Positions 43,581 to 52,963 of a stretch of 64,000 nt of DNA are shown here, in pieces. Every line of letters starts with the position of its first letter. Positions within the stretch are counted from its first letter, which is position 1. This DNA comes from Thermoanaerobacterium sp. PSU-2 (GTDB lineage Bacteria > Bacillota > Thermoanaerobacteria > Thermoanaerobacterales > Thermoanaerobacteraceae). A program made the position numbers and the translations under genes. Under the pieces are notes generated by a model. The model searched no databases. It was not told the DNA's origin and was given only the letters and a program-made list of their open reading frames with translations. The DNA lies in contig NZ_MSQD01000006.1 of assembly GCF_002102475.1 (NCBI RefSeq), positions 1 to 64,000 on the forward strand. The letters run 5' to 3'.

Positions 43581-44327
43581 CTACATATTTTTTAATTTGT
43601 CTAAAAAATATTTTGACTGAAAATTTTTGTCAAAGTGAACACTCATATAATCAGTAACTATTTTATCTAGTTCTACTAATACATCTTTTTGTATTCTAAG
43701 TTTTATAACATTGCCAAAACCATTGCTGAGCAAATACCTTAACGTATTTAGTGTTTCTCTTTTTATGTAGAATATGTCATCAACACTGCTTTTACAATCC
43801 CTGCACAATACACCACCTTTTAATGGCGAAAAATACATAATGTTATCATCTCTGCCACAGGATAAACAGTGGTGCACTTCAGGCATATATCCCATAAATG
43901 TGACAAACTTCAAGCAAAAAGTGATTGAAAGCAAATCGCAATCGACAAGATCTCTTTCCAGCAGAAGCATGGAATATTTTAATAGATTGTATATGTTTGT
44001 GTTCTTTTCATTTTCTTCCAGCAGCTTATAAACGATATCTGCAAAATACGATGCGTAAGAAAGCTTCAAAATATCATCATCTATTTTTAAAAAAGAATGG
44101 ATTAACTCCCATTGGTCAATATAATAGTAATTTTGCCCTTCAAACAAAACATAATATCCTATTGAAAAAGGATGTGAGGAACCCAAAAATCTGCTTTTCG
44201 AGTTCCTTGCACCTTTTGCTATTGCATCTATCTTACCATTTGATTTCGTAAAAAGTGTAACGACTTTGTCTGATTCGCCTATTAGCCTGCTTTTTAAGAC
44301 TATAGACTCTGTTTTTATAAATTTCAT
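43581..44327 (-). CDS. recO: DNA repair protein RecO
   Basis: 248 aa. N-terminal OB fold (TESIVLKSRLIGESDKVVTL, FTKSNGKIDAIAKGAR), helical middle, and a zinc site CLSCGRDD...CRDC (about 157-180). RecO loads RecA with RecR onto SSB-covered DNA in gap repair. Followed closely by the DUF4342 gene. Confidence 0.94.
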   Translation of the reverse strand: MKFIKTESIVLKSRLIGESDKVVTLFTKSNGKIDAIAKGARNSKSRFLGSSHPFSIGYYVLFEGQNYYYIDQWELIHSFLKIDDDILKLSYASYFADIVYKLLEENEKNTNIYNLLKYSMLLLERDLVDCDLLSITFCLKFVTFMGYMPEVHHCLSCGRDDNIMYFSPLKGGVLCRDCKSSVDDIFYIKRETLNTLRYLLSNGFGNVIKLRIQKDVLVELDKIVTDYMSVHFDKNFQSKYFLDKLKNM

Positions 44328-44349
44328 GATAATTTACCCTTTGTTGATT

Positions 44350-45003
44350 TTACCATCCTTTTACGATTTGAATTCCAGAGCTTGTACCAATCCTGTTAGC
44401 ACCTGCTTTTACAATTTCTTTAGCAAAATCTGCAGTTCTTATGCCACCTGATGCTTTAACACCAAAATTTTCGCCAACAGTTTTTCTCATCAATTCAACA
44501 TCATGTACAGTTGCGCCACCACTGCCAAATCCAGTTGATGTTTTAACAAAATCTGCCCCTGCATCAACTGTAATTTCACAGGCTTTTACTTTTTCTTCAT
44601 CAGTAAGATAACATGTCTCTAAGATAACTTTAACTGTAATTTCTCCAAAAGATTTAGCTGCCTTTGTCACAGCTTCTATGTCCTTTTTCACATAATCGTA
44701 GTCGCCAGATTTCAGTTTGCCTATGTTTAAGACCATATCTATTTCATTTGCCCCATTTGATATGGCTTCTTTTGCTTCAAACACCTTGGTTTCAGTCGTA
44801 TTAGCGCCAAGAGGAAAACCGATAACTGTACATACCTTTACATCACTGTTTTTTAAAACATCAGCTACAAGTTTTACATGGCATGGATTTACACACACAG
44901 ACGCAAAACCATATTCCTTAGCTTCATCAGCCAATTTTTTAATATCAGAATCAGTTGCATCCGGTTTTAATAAAGTATGATCTATCATCTTTGCAATTTC
45001 CAC
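44350..45003 (-). CDS. deoC: Deoxyribose-phosphate aldolase
   Basis: 217 aa. The Schiff-base lysine lies in [20 protein letters not shown] and a second active-site lysine in [10 protein letters not shown]; the N-terminus is [20 protein letters not shown]. It splits 2-deoxyribose 5-phosphate into glyceraldehyde 3-phosphate and acetaldehyde in nucleoside salvage. It lies between era and recO without other salvage genes nearby. Confidence 0.95.
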   Translation of the reverse strand: MEIAKMIDHTLLKPDATDSDIKKLADEAKEYGFASVCVNPCHVKLVADVLKNSDVKVCTVIGFPLGANTTETKVFEAKEAISNGANEIDMVLNIGKLKSGDYDYVKKDIEAVTKAAKSFGEITVKVILETCYLTDEEKVKACEITVDAGADFVKTSTGFGSGGATVHDVELMRKTVGENFGVKASGGIRTADFAKEIVKAGANRIGTSSGIQIVKGW

Positions 45004-45043
45004 AATATCTCCACCTTTCTTAAGTATACTTTAACACTACCAA

Positions 45044-45943
45044 TCAATTTTTGTCAATTACATAGCCAAAATTCCTTAAAATGCTGACATTATCTCTCCA
45101 GCCTTTTCTCACTTTTACCCACAGATCCAAATATATTTTTTGGCCAAATAAACTTTCCAACTCTATTCTGGCACTACTTCCTATCCTTCTTAACATCTGT
45201 CCGTTTTTCCCTATGATAATAGCCTTGTGAGACTCTTTTTCGCAGTATATAAACGCTTCTATGTCCAATATGTCTTTATCTTCTCTTGCTTTCATCGAGT
45301 CAACTTCCACGTATACACCGTGTGGTACCTCATCCTCAAGGTAATTTAATATTTTTTCTCTTATTATTTCTGATACGAGAAACTTCTCAGGCCTATCTGT
45401 TATGTAATCGCTGGGAAAGTATTGCGGTCCTTCTGGTATATACGATACTATTGTGTGTTTTAAAAGATCAATATTCATATTTTTCAAAGCAGATATTGGC
45501 AATATATCTTTAAAATTATACAGTTGCTTAAATATCTGTATTGACATATCTACAGTTTCATGGGGAACGGTGTCTATTTTATTTATGACCAAAATCACTG
45601 GTGTTTCAATGTTTATAAGGTGATCAATGATATATTTATCGCCTGGTCCTACTTCAACATCTGGCTCCACCATGTAGATTATTAAATCCACTTCTGCCAA
45701 AGTTTTTTTTACGGATTCAATCATGAATTCGCTTAATTTGTGCTTCGGCTTGTGTATACCAGGTGTATCAATAAAAATCACTTGATAGTCTTCGCCTGTC
45801 AAAATACCTTGAATAGTATTTCTGGTGGTTTGCGGCTTGTCTGAAGTTATAGCCACCTTTTCGTTTAGCAATGCGTTTAATAGAGTAGATTTACCAACGT
45901 TAGTTCTTCCAATCAATGCAGCAAATCCCGATTTAAATGCCAT
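45044..45943 (-). CDS. era: GTPase Era
   Basis: 299 aa. P-loop ALIGRTNVGKSTLLNALLNE, DTPGIHKPKHKLSEF (G3), NKID (G4), and a C-terminal KH domain with IIGKNGQMLRRIGSSARIEL. Era binds the 3' end of 16S rRNA and assists 30S assembly, in keeping with ybeY and recO nearby. Confidence 0.96.
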   Translation of the reverse strand: MAFKSGFAALIGRTNVGKSTLLNALLNEKVAITSDKPQTTRNTIQGILTGEDYQVIFIDTPGIHKPKHKLSEFMIESVKKTLAEVDLIIYMVEPDVEVGPGDKYIIDHLINIETPVILVINKIDTVPHETVDMSIQIFKQLYNFKDILPISALKNMNIDLLKHTIVSYIPEGPQYFPSDYITDRPEKFLVSEIIREKILNYLEDEVPHGVYVEVDSMKAREDKDILDIEAFIYCEKESHKAIIIGKNGQMLRRIGSSARIELESLFGQKIYLDLWVKVRKGWRDNVSILRNFGYVIDKN

Positions 45944-45961
45944 ATCATCACCTCAAAAATT

Positions 45962-46660
45962 TTATTTAAAAATTTGAAAAAACAATACTGTTATAAGTAT
46001 TCCAATGATACTACCTACTATTACCTGAAAAGCAGAATGTATTTTACCTTCAACTCTGCTTTGTGCCACTAAAAAAGCCATAATAAAGCTTATGGTTGAT
46101 AAAAGTATATTTTTAGATATAAATGTTGATGCTGTTGCAAGGCAAAACGCTATTGCACTGTGCCCACTTGGCAAGCCACCTCTTAATGGCGTCCCTTTTC
46201 CAAAATAGGCTTTTAAGATTATGGTCAATATCATTACTACTATAAGTGCAATGAATGTGACATGGGCTGGAGAGCTTTTTATCCTTGTAAGCAAAATATT
46301 AACCCACGGATTAAGCCGATGGAAAAATAGCAAATATGCGACAAATACAGCGTTTAAAGCAGATATCAACACAGCACCAGCAGCCACATCTTTGGCTATT
46401 TTAGCTAAAGCATGATATTCATCAGTTATTAAATCGACTATAGTCTCTATAGCCGTATTTATCATTTCAGCGATCAAGACAAGAGATATTGTGACTATTA
46501 TGGCTATCATCTCAAGTTTGCTAAAATTGTAAAACAAACTTAAAACTAATACAAAAAGGGCCGCCACAAAGTGTATTTTCATGTTTTTTTCTGTCTTAAA
46601 TGCGTATATGATTCCTTCTATAGCATAGTTAAAACTATCTATCAATTTTCTTATCTTCAA
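45962..46660 (-). CDS. Diacylglycerol/undecaprenol kinase fused to a PAP2 phosphatase
   Basis: 232 aa. Residues 1-115 are a DgkA-type kinase (FNYAIEGIIYAFKTEKNMKI, LIAEMINTAIETIVDLITDE, KIAKDVAAGAVLISAL). Residues 135-225 are a PAP2 domain with GGLPSGHSAIAFCLA and the later SRVEGKIHSAFQVIVGSIIG, matching the phosphatase SGH and R-x5-H motifs. One membrane protein thus carries a kinase and a lipid phosphatase, probably for recycling undecaprenyl or diacylglycerol phosphates. Confidence 0.87.
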   Translation of the reverse strand: MKIRKLIDSFNYAIEGIIYAFKTEKNMKIHFVAALFVLVLSLFYNFSKLEMIAIIVTISLVLIAEMINTAIETIVDLITDEYHALAKIAKDVAAGAVLISALNAVFVAYLLFFHRLNPWVNILLTRIKSSPAHVTFIALIVVMILTIILKAYFGKGTPLRGGLPSGHSAIAFCLATASTFISKNILLSTISFIMAFLVAQSRVEGKIHSAFQVIVGSIIGILITVLFFQIFK

Positions 46661-46667
46661 AAATGTA

Positions 46668-47147
46668 TCACCTTTCTATTTTTAGACGTCGCATAACTTC
46701 TTCTTCTTTTTCCCTCATTACCTTTTTTTCGTCTTCTGTCTCATGATCGTATCCCATCAAATGAAACATGCTGTGTGCTGTAAGATAAGCAACTTCCCTT
46801 ATAAAAGAATGACCATATTCTTCAGCTTGTTGCTTTGCCTTCTCCAAAGAAATTACTATATCACCTATAGGTTGTACTTCATCTAAATCATCATCTTCTT
46901 CGTCTATATCTGTGTATATTTCTTCAAACTCCACCAGTGGAAAAGACAATACATCTGTTTCTCTATCGACATTTCTATAATACTTGTTTAACTTATGAAT
47001 CTCCTCATTGTCAACAAAAGATACGCTTACCTCTACGTCATCGACAACGCCTTCCACTTCCAACGCTGTTCGCACCACATCTTCTACTATCTTATCCAAT
47101 CCTTGTGCATCAACTTTATCCTGTCTATTATCAATTAAAATATTCAT
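46668..47147 (-). CDS. ybeY: Endoribonuclease YbeY
   Basis: 159 aa. The zinc motif is in AYLTAHSMFHLMGYDHETED (H-x3-H-x5-H). DRETDVLSFPLVEFEE is the conserved strand. An acidic insertion (DIDEEDDDLDEVQPIGDI) is longer than in many homologues. YbeY acts in 16S rRNA 3' maturation. It overlaps the pgpH stop by 4 bases. Confidence 0.94.
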   Translation of the reverse strand: MNILIDNRQDKVDAQGLDKIVEDVVRTALEVEGVVDDVEVSVSFVDNEEIHKLNKYYRNVDRETDVLSFPLVEFEEIYTDIDEEDDDLDEVQPIGDIVISLEKAKQQAEEYGHSFIREVAYLTAHSMFHLMGYDHETEDEKKVMREKEEEVMRRLKIER

Positions 47148-49204
47148 TGTAACACCTCTGCCTTATTATTTTCTATTTCAGGATACTCTATCCTGCGATG
47201 AAATATTCCGTTTAAAGATGTCAAAAATGACTTTGATAAATCCCTTATGTCCTTCAAAGTCAAATTGCTTTCATCAAGCTGACCATCTTTTAATCTGTCG
47301 TCGATTATCTTGTTGACCATCTTTTCAATCTCATCGTCTGTAGGATCGTGAAGGGACCTTACAGCAGCTTCAATAGAATCTGCCAACATCAAAATTGCAG
47401 ATTCTTTAGTCTGAGGTTTTGGGCCCGGATACCTAAACGAGTCTTCTTCACATAAATCATCTGTCTTTAACGCTTTACTGTAAAAATATTTTACGAGAGA
47501 TGTACCATGGTGTTCCCGTATTAAATTTATTATATCTTCAGGTAACTTATACTTTTTAGCAAGCTCAACACCATCTTTAACGTGAGATGTAATCACAAGT
47601 GAGCTTAGATCTGGCGATATTTTGTCATGCAAATTTTCATCCGTAAATTGATTTTCTTTGAAAAAATATGGTCTTTTTACTTTACCTATATCATGGTAAT
47701 ATGCCCCCACTCGTGTCAATAGGCTGTTTGCACCAATTGCATCAGATCCTGCTTCAGCCAAATTAGCGACTATTATGCTGTGATGATATGTGCCGGGAGC
47801 ATCCATCATCAGCTTTTTCAACAAAGGATTATTTGGATTTGAAAGCTCCAGCAATTTTAAGGGTGTTATGATGTCAAAACCAGATTCCCAAAACGGAAGT
47901 AACCCGATGGCTAATATAACACTAAAAGCACCGCTAATTATCCCCCAAAGGCTGTTTTCTAAAACAGATAAAATATTATTGCTATTAATAAGCCCTACTC
48001 CTAATATGGACAATGTATTAGCAACACTTACATATATGCCAGCTTTGACAAAATCGATTCTCTGCTTTGAATTAGCCATCTTTATGGCTCCAATTGTCCC
48101 TCCAAATATGGACATTACGAAGAAAGCCTGATTAAAATTTAGCATCATGCCACTTATAATAGAAAAGAATGTATTAAGCATTATGGCAATAAATGGATCC
48201 AATATAACCGAAACAGACAAAGCAATAAGCTCTGATGGAATGAGTAAAGGGTTTATATTTTTTAATGCTATGACAATAAAATAGTATATTATTCCTAAAA
48301 GATACAGTATTTGAATATATGCGTACTTCTCCCTCACTTTTTTATTAAGTTTAATTATATAATAGCCTGCAATAAATAAAGACACGCCTAATAAGACGAT
48401 TATACCAGATAACATCGCAAAATCTACTCTGCTGTTATTCTTAAGAAGTCCCAATGCTTTTAAGACCTGAATTTGATCGTCTGTAACTATTTCACCGCTT
48501 ACGATAATATTCTGTCCTTTCTTATAGACTACAGGCTCAACCTTTGAAGCAGCTTCTTTTTTTGCCGTCTCAGTCTCAGTCGCATTGTATATCATATTAG
48601 GAGATATGACAGAAGATAGTATTTTATATACTATCGGCTTTAGTTCTTGATTTAAATCTGAGCTATCTACAACACTTTTTACGCTGCTTAATGCACCAGA
48701 TAAAGCATCATCTGTAATTTGGCGAGACATCGTGGCTTTTTCAGTTGATATAGCCAAAGATTCCACCGCAATTATTGTATTGTCTTCAGCAGAAAGCAAA
48801 ACTTTAAGAGATTGGTCATCAAGTTTAATTGGCAATGTTTCTTTTAGTGTATTGAGCTTTTCGTCAATCTGTCCGTTGGACTTTCTAATGCTCCTAAGCT
48901 TATTGAAAAATTCAGTAAGCTTAATGTAAGATTCTTGTGCAACATTTTCATCGTAATCGTATTTAGGATTTACACTGTTCATGGCTTCTTGAATCTTTTT
49001 TTGTGTTGCCAAATTGTCAACAATATCCTTCGGTGCTTTAATATCTATCTGAGCAACATCTCCAGCTTTTATATCAATTTTAGGCGGCGCTATGGCTGTG
49101 TAAAACAAAAATATCGATACGATGATGTATATAGTCGTAATATATATCAAATATGCCTTTTGACTTAAAAATATTTTTTTTATCGGCATGTCCTTTATAT
49201 GCAT
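47144..49204 (-). CDS. pgpH: 7TM-HD c-di-AMP phosphodiesterase PgpH (YqfF)
   Basis: 686 aa. One N-terminal helix, an extracytoplasmic 7TMR-HDED domain (about 50-260), seven membrane helices (260-455) and a cytosolic HD domain with YHHSIIVANLAEAGSDAIGA, GAYYHDIGKVKRPYFFKENQ and REHHGTSL. It hydrolyses c-di-AMP and links osmotic and cell-wall signalling. Part of the conserved phoH-pgpH-ybeY operon. Confidence 0.94.
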   Translation of the reverse strand: MHIKDMPIKKIFLSQKAYLIYITTIYIIVSIFLFYTAIAPPKIDIKAGDVAQIDIKAPKDIVDNLATQKKIQEAMNSVNPKYDYDENVAQESYIKLTEFFNKLRSIRKSNGQIDEKLNTLKETLPIKLDDQSLKVLLSAEDNTIIAVESLAISTEKATMSRQITDDALSGALSSVKSVVDSSDLNQELKPIVYKILSSVISPNMIYNATETETAKKEAASKVEPVVYKKGQNIIVSGEIVTDDQIQVLKALGLLKNNSRVDFAMLSGIIVLLGVSLFIAGYYIIKLNKKVREKYAYIQILYLLGIIYYFIVIALKNINPLLIPSELIALSVSVILDPFIAIMLNTFFSIISGMMLNFNQAFFVMSIFGGTIGAIKMANSKQRIDFVKAGIYVSVANTLSILGVGLINSNNILSVLENSLWGIISGAFSVILAIGLLPFWESGFDIITPLKLLELSNPNNPLLKKLMMDAPGTYHHSIIVANLAEAGSDAIGANSLLTRVGAYYHDIGKVKRPYFFKENQFTDENLHDKISPDLSSLVITSHVKDGVELAKKYKLPEDIINLIREHHGTSLVKYFYSKALKTDDLCEEDSFRYPGPKPQTKESAILMLADSIEAAVRSLHDPTDDEIEKMVNKIIDDRLKDGQLDESNLTLKDIRDLSKSFLTSLNGIFHRRIEYPEIENNKAEVLQ

Positions 49205-49209
49205 CTAAA

Positions 49210-50208
49210 TTAATCCTCCCAAGAAGAATTTTCTTCTTCTGCATCATCAGTCTTTTTAGACTTTTCAAATACTTCATAAGCTTTTACTATCTTAGCAACA
49301 AGTGGATGTCTTATAACATCCTGCTCCTTTAACAAAACAAATTCGATGCCTTCTATACCGTTTAAAATCTCAATGACATCTTTAAGCCCTGATCTTTTTC
49401 CTTTAGGCAAATCCACCTGCGTAACGTCGCCTGTTATAACAGCCTTAGAGCCAAATCCAATCCTTGTTAAAAACATCTTCATTTGCTCTGGAGTAGTATT
49501 TTGAGCTTCATCAAGTATTATAAATGAATCGTCCAAAGTTCTGCCTCTCATATACGCTAATGGTGCAACTTCAATAAGCCCTTTTTCCATGTACTTTTGA
49601 AATGTTTCAGCCCCAAGAATATCGTATAACGCATCGTACAATGGCCTTAAATACGGGTCAACCTTCTCTTGCAAATCGCCTGGCAAAAAGCCCAGTCGCT
49701 CTCCCGCCTCAACTGCGGGTCTTGTCAAAATGATTCGACCGATTTCTTTGTTTTTCAAAGATGTTACAGCCATTGCCATAGCAAGATACGTCTTCCCAGT
49801 ACCTGCTGGCCCAATTCCAAAGACAATTTCATTATTTCTTATGGCATTTACATATCTTTTTTGGCCATAAGTCTTGCATCTTATCTGTTTCCCTCTTGAT
49901 GTAATACACACAATGTCAGATAAGATGGACTTTAACTTTTCTTCCTCCCCCATGTTGACTAATCTCATAGCGTATAAGACGTTTTGAGCTGTTATAATCT
50001 CACCACTATTGATTATATCTATAAGCTCACTAAACACCTTTTCTGCCCCATCAACATTGGCATCTTCACCGCTGATTTTAATCATATCATCTCTGACGAC
50101 AATTTTTACATCCATTCCTTCTTCAATCAATTTTATATTTTCATCGAACTTGCCAAATAAATTTGCAGCTTGTTCAATATTATTGATATCAATTGTTACT
50201 TCTTTCAA
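49210..50208 (-). CDS. phoH: PhoH-family ATPase
   Basis: 332 aa. An N-terminal KH-like segment (about 15-70) precedes the ATPase domain with Walker A FGIGPAGTGKTYLAMAMAVT, RPAVEAGERLGFLPGDLQEK and Walker B FIILDEAQNTTPEQMKMFLT. Thought to be an RNA helicase-like partner of YbeY. It overlaps yqfD by 20 bases. Confidence 0.94.
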   Translation of the reverse strand: MKEVTIDINNIEQAANLFGKFDENIKLIEEGMDVKIVVRDDMIKISGEDANVDGAEKVFSELIDIINSGEIITAQNVLYAMRLVNMGEEEKLKSILSDIVCITSRGKQIRCKTYGQKRYVNAIRNNEIVFGIGPAGTGKTYLAMAMAVTSLKNKEIGRIILTRPAVEAGERLGFLPGDLQEKVDPYLRPLYDALYDILGAETFQKYMEKGLIEVAPLAYMRGRTLDDSFIILDEAQNTTPEQMKMFLTRIGFGSKAVITGDVTQVDLPKGKRSGLKDVIEILNGIEGIEFVLLKEQDVIRHPLVAKIVKAYEVFEKSKKTDDAEEENSSWED

Positions 50209-51394
50209 TTTTTACCTCCGTATTATAATTGATGTTTTCTTGCGTTCCAATATCCTCTATCACTTCCACTATAACATCAGCCCGCAGCACGTTTGCGTTT
50301 ATCATTGTCATCTTTTGTTGTCTATTGACTATTTTAGCATCTTTTCCAAAAGCAGATGAAATGTTTTTAAGAGCATTTTCTACAGCTAATTTTTCCGCTT
50401 CATCTTTTGTCAACTTCACTTCAATCGGCACCGTCTCGTAATATGTCTCATTTATGATTTTTATTGGAGAAGCAGATGAAGTCAAATTTCTCACTTCTCT
50501 ATCATAATTTTTAAAATCGATTTTTCTCGACGAAAGAGTCAATGTGCTGCTTCCCATTGCAATTTTTGTCATAATTATTTTTCTACCAGTTCTCTTGTAG
50601 TTTTGCTGCACTAAATTAACATCTGCGTAGCCTTCATACCAAACTCTTGCCAGTATTGTTCCCATTGAATGCACAAACCGCGTGTTTGTATTGGGCCTTT
50701 CTATTATCCCAGATACTAAGACGTCTCCCGTCTTTACTGTATCACCAACTTTTTTTAAAGCATCACCTTCTAATACTGTCATTTTATATATTATACCATC
50801 TTTTTTAGCTATTATATTACATGGCACATTTTCATCTATTACAGCAGGTGGTGCAGTTTTCTTCACAACCTTAACTATTGCTTTTGTACCTTTTATGTCA
50901 ATACCAATCCATGCAACATCTTTTTCATCCACCAAAAATTCTTGTTGAATCTTATGAATATCTATTGATGACTTTAAAGCACCAGCTTTAAGTCCCAATT
51001 TGTCGAGTTCTGAAATTATAGAAGCTTCACTTATATTTTGTCCACCATCTATCTCAATAGACCATATAAACATCGAAAAAATATATGCTAATATCACACA
51101 CGCTGCTGCGCCTAAAACCAACATTCTTCTCCTCTTTAAATAAAAGACAATAAATGGCAACCCTCTTTTTTCAACGATGTACACCCTGCAATTCGTCATT
51201 TTCGTATACGGCAAAAGCAGCTTAAATCCTTTCAAACTGATCTTTGCTACTATTGTAGTGTGGTTTGTCCTTTCCACATCCCATACATATATGTTTTTAG
51301 ATATAACAATATTTAAAAATCTCTCTATTGACAAGCCTTCTATTCTTATAATAGCATACCCGTATAAAAAATTCCACAATTTTATGGCCAGCAA
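50189..51394 (-). CDS. yqfD: Sporulation protein YqfD
   Basis: 401 aa. A cytosolic N-terminal domain (GYAIIRIEGLSIERFLNIVI), a single transmembrane helix near residue 100 (MLVLGAAACVILAYIFSMFI) and a large extracytoplasmic part (IDIHKIQQEFLVDEKDVAWI, GTKAIVKVVKKTAPP). YqfD is a sigma-E-regulated sporulation protein of unclear action, always next to yqfC. About normal length. Confidence 0.92.
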   Translation of the reverse strand: MLAIKLWNFLYGYAIIRIEGLSIERFLNIVISKNIYVWDVERTNHTTIVAKISLKGFKLLLPYTKMTNCRVYIVEKRGLPFIVFYLKRRRMLVLGAAACVILAYIFSMFIWSIEIDGGQNISEASIISELDKLGLKAGALKSSIDIHKIQQEFLVDEKDVAWIGIDIKGTKAIVKVVKKTAPPAVIDENVPCNIIAKKDGIIYKMTVLEGDALKKVGDTVKTGDVLVSGIIERPNTNTRFVHSMGTILARVWYEGYADVNLVQQNYKRTGRKIIMTKIAMGSSTLTLSSRKIDFKNYDREVRNLTSSASPIKIINETYYETVPIEVKLTKDEAEKLAVENALKNISSAFGKDAKIVNRQQKMTMINANVLRADVIVEVIEDIGTQENINYNTEVKIERSNN

Positions 51395-51443
51395 GCAAAT
51401 ACCCCCTTCTGCCTTTTTATTCTATTGAAAATGTAAAAAATTC

Positions 51444-51716
51444 TCATACAATTATTTCTATATTCAATATTTTACCAGTAATGACCAATATCTCTGTCAT
51501 GACTGAATTTATAATCATGTTTTTACCTGTTATTCTAATCATTCCTATCGTAGAATTAATCCTTATCCTTTCAGGAATATATTCTATTATACCTCTATGG
51601 TTTTCTACTGTAATTTGCGTGTTGCCTATTACTGTTATCTTAGGGAGATTCAACAAAACATCTTTGGGAAAATCCACTAAATTTAGAATTCCCTCTTTTA
51701 TGGTATTTGACTTCAT
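51444..51716 (-). CDS. yqfC: Sporulation protein YqfC
   Basis: 90 aa of the YabP/YqfC family: LVDFPKDVLLNLPKITVIGN, TVENHRGIIEYIPERIRINS, MIRITGKNMIINSVMTEILV, which corresponds to a YabP-like beta fold. GGGAGGAGG lies upstream of the ATG. First gene of the yqfC-yqfD-phoH-pgpH-ybeY operon; tandem terminators separate it from yqeY upstream. Confidence 0.92.
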   Translation of the reverse strand: MKSNTIKEGILNLVDFPKDVLLNLPKITVIGNTQITVENHRGIIEYIPERIRINSTIGMIRITGKNMIINSVMTEILVITGKILNIEIIV

Positions 51717-51791
51717 GATAAAGCCTCCTCCCGTTAAATCTTATGAATCTTTAAGTAAAAACATTCTTTTAAGGAATTTTAAAATAAAATA

Positions 51792-51864
51792 AAAAAAACA
51801 TGGACCTATGTTCCATGCAATAAAAGCAAAAAAACTTGATACATCTAAGTACCAAGTTTTTTTA
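51792..51864 (-). terminator. Tandem terminators after rpsU-yqeY
   Basis: Two minus-strand hairpins: AACTTGGTACTT...GTATCAAGTT with seven T (51838-51864), and CATGGAAC...GTCCATG with eight T (51792-51815). They give double insulation before yqfC. Confidence 0.82.
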
Positions 51865-52308
51865 TCATTGTAAGTGCTGCGAAACTATCGTCTTAACTTT
51901 ATTGCCATCAGCTTTGCCTTTTACAAGAGGCATCACTTTGCTCATAACCATTCCTATATCATTTTTGTTTGTAGCACCTGTCTCGTCGATAACGCCTCTT
52001 ACGATCTCATCTATTTCATCATCGGTCAACTGCTGTGGCATATACTCCAGCATAATTTCTATTTCACGATTTGCTTTATCTACTAAATCTTGCCTGCCAC
52101 CTTTTTCGTATTCAGGCAAAACTTCTCTTCTTTGTTTTATTTCTCTTGAAATTACATTAATGACCCCTTCATCATCAAGGACTTTTCCTGTATCCTTTTC
52201 TACTTGCAATATCGAAGATCTAACCATGCTTAATATATTCTTTCTGAATACATCTTTTGATTTCATAGCATCAACCATGTCTTTGTACAATTGATCCTTA
52301 AGGGCCAT
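51865..52308 (-). CDS. yqeY: GatB/YqeY-domain protein
   Basis: 147 aa, all helical: LKDQLYKDMVDAMKSKDVFR, VISREIKQRREVLPEYEKGG, YMPQQLTDDEIDEIVRGVID. It resembles the tRNA-binding tail of GatB without the amidotransferase. It is coupled with rpsU as in most Firmicutes. The ATG at 52308 is preferred; a GTG two codons earlier is also possible. Confidence 0.91.
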   Translation of the reverse strand: MALKDQLYKDMVDAMKSKDVFRKNILSMVRSSILQVEKDTGKVLDDEGVINVISREIKQRREVLPEYEKGGRQDLVDKANREIEIMLEYMPQQLTDDEIDEIVRGVIDETGATNKNDIGMVMSKVMPLVKGKADGNKVKTIVSQHLQ

Positions 52309-52320
52309 AATCACACTTCC

Positions 52321-52506
52321 TTATTTCCCAAATTTGTACTTTCTTTTTCTTGCTGCTTCTGATTTCTTTTTGCGTTTTACGCTTGGGCTTTCATAATGTT
52401 CCCTTTTCCTTAATTCAGAAAGAACGCCACTTCTTGAGCATTGACGCTTAAATCTTCTCAATGCATTATCAAGGGACTCATTTTCTCCAACACGAACTTC
52501 TGACAC
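52321..52506 (-). CDS. rpsU: Ribosomal protein bS21
   Basis: 61 aa from a GTG at 52506 behind [50 protein letters not shown] and a basic tail are classic bS21. A reading 15 codons longer lacks a ribosome site. A consensus promoter lies upstream. Confidence 0.96.
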   Translation of the reverse strand: MSEVRVGENESLDNALRRFKRQCSRSGVLSELRKREHYESPSVKRKKKSEAARKRKYKFGK

Positions 52507-52586
52507 TGTAATCTCCCTCCCTCCGGATAAACTGCCAAATGTAAGCTGCATTTATTGCTGCAAATATTATTGGGATATCTTAATAT

Positions 52587-52615
52587 ATTATAATCTAAAA
52601 ACCAATTTGTGTCAA
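52587..52615 (-). promoter_or_regulatory. rpsU-yqeY promoter
   Basis: -35 TTGACA (52610-52615), 17-bp spacer, -10 TATAAT (52587-52592), both consensus, as expected for a ribosomal-protein gene. Confidence 0.85.
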
Positions 52616-52618
52616 TGT

Positions 52619-52963
52619 TTACCCTGGAGGCCATGTCATAAATCTACCGCCTAAAAGATGAAAATGTATGTGATGAACAGTTTGTCCACCGTCGTCGCCA
52701 CAATTGGATACTATCCTGTATCCTTTCATATCGATCCCATACTGCTTTGCTAGCTTTTTCGCAATTATATAGACATGTCCTACAAGCTCTTTATTACTAT
52801 CATCAATGTCCAATGGAGAGTCAATGTGAGCTTTTGGAACTATAAGCAAGTGAACTGGCGCTTGTGGATTAATGTCGGGAAAGGCAACCACATAATCATC
52901 TTCGTAAATTATTTTTGATTCAATCTCCCTATTTATGATCTTGCAAAAAATGCAATCACTCAA
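52619..52963 (-). CDS. HIT-family nucleotide-binding protein
   Basis: 114 aa. The histidine triad is in GQTVHHIHFHLLGGR; the N-terminus MSDCIFCKIINREIESKIIY includes the Cys pair of Hint-type proteins, and APVHLLIVPKAHIDSP is conserved. Likely an AMP-lysine or nucleoside-phosphoramidate hydrolase. Its ATG overlaps the mtaB stop by 4 bases. Confidence 0.93.
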   Translation of the reverse strand: MSDCIFCKIINREIESKIIYEDDYVVAFPDINPQAPVHLLIVPKAHIDSPLDIDDSNKELVGHVYIIAKKLAKQYGIDMKGYRIVSNCGDDGGQTVHHIHFHLLGGRFMTWPPG

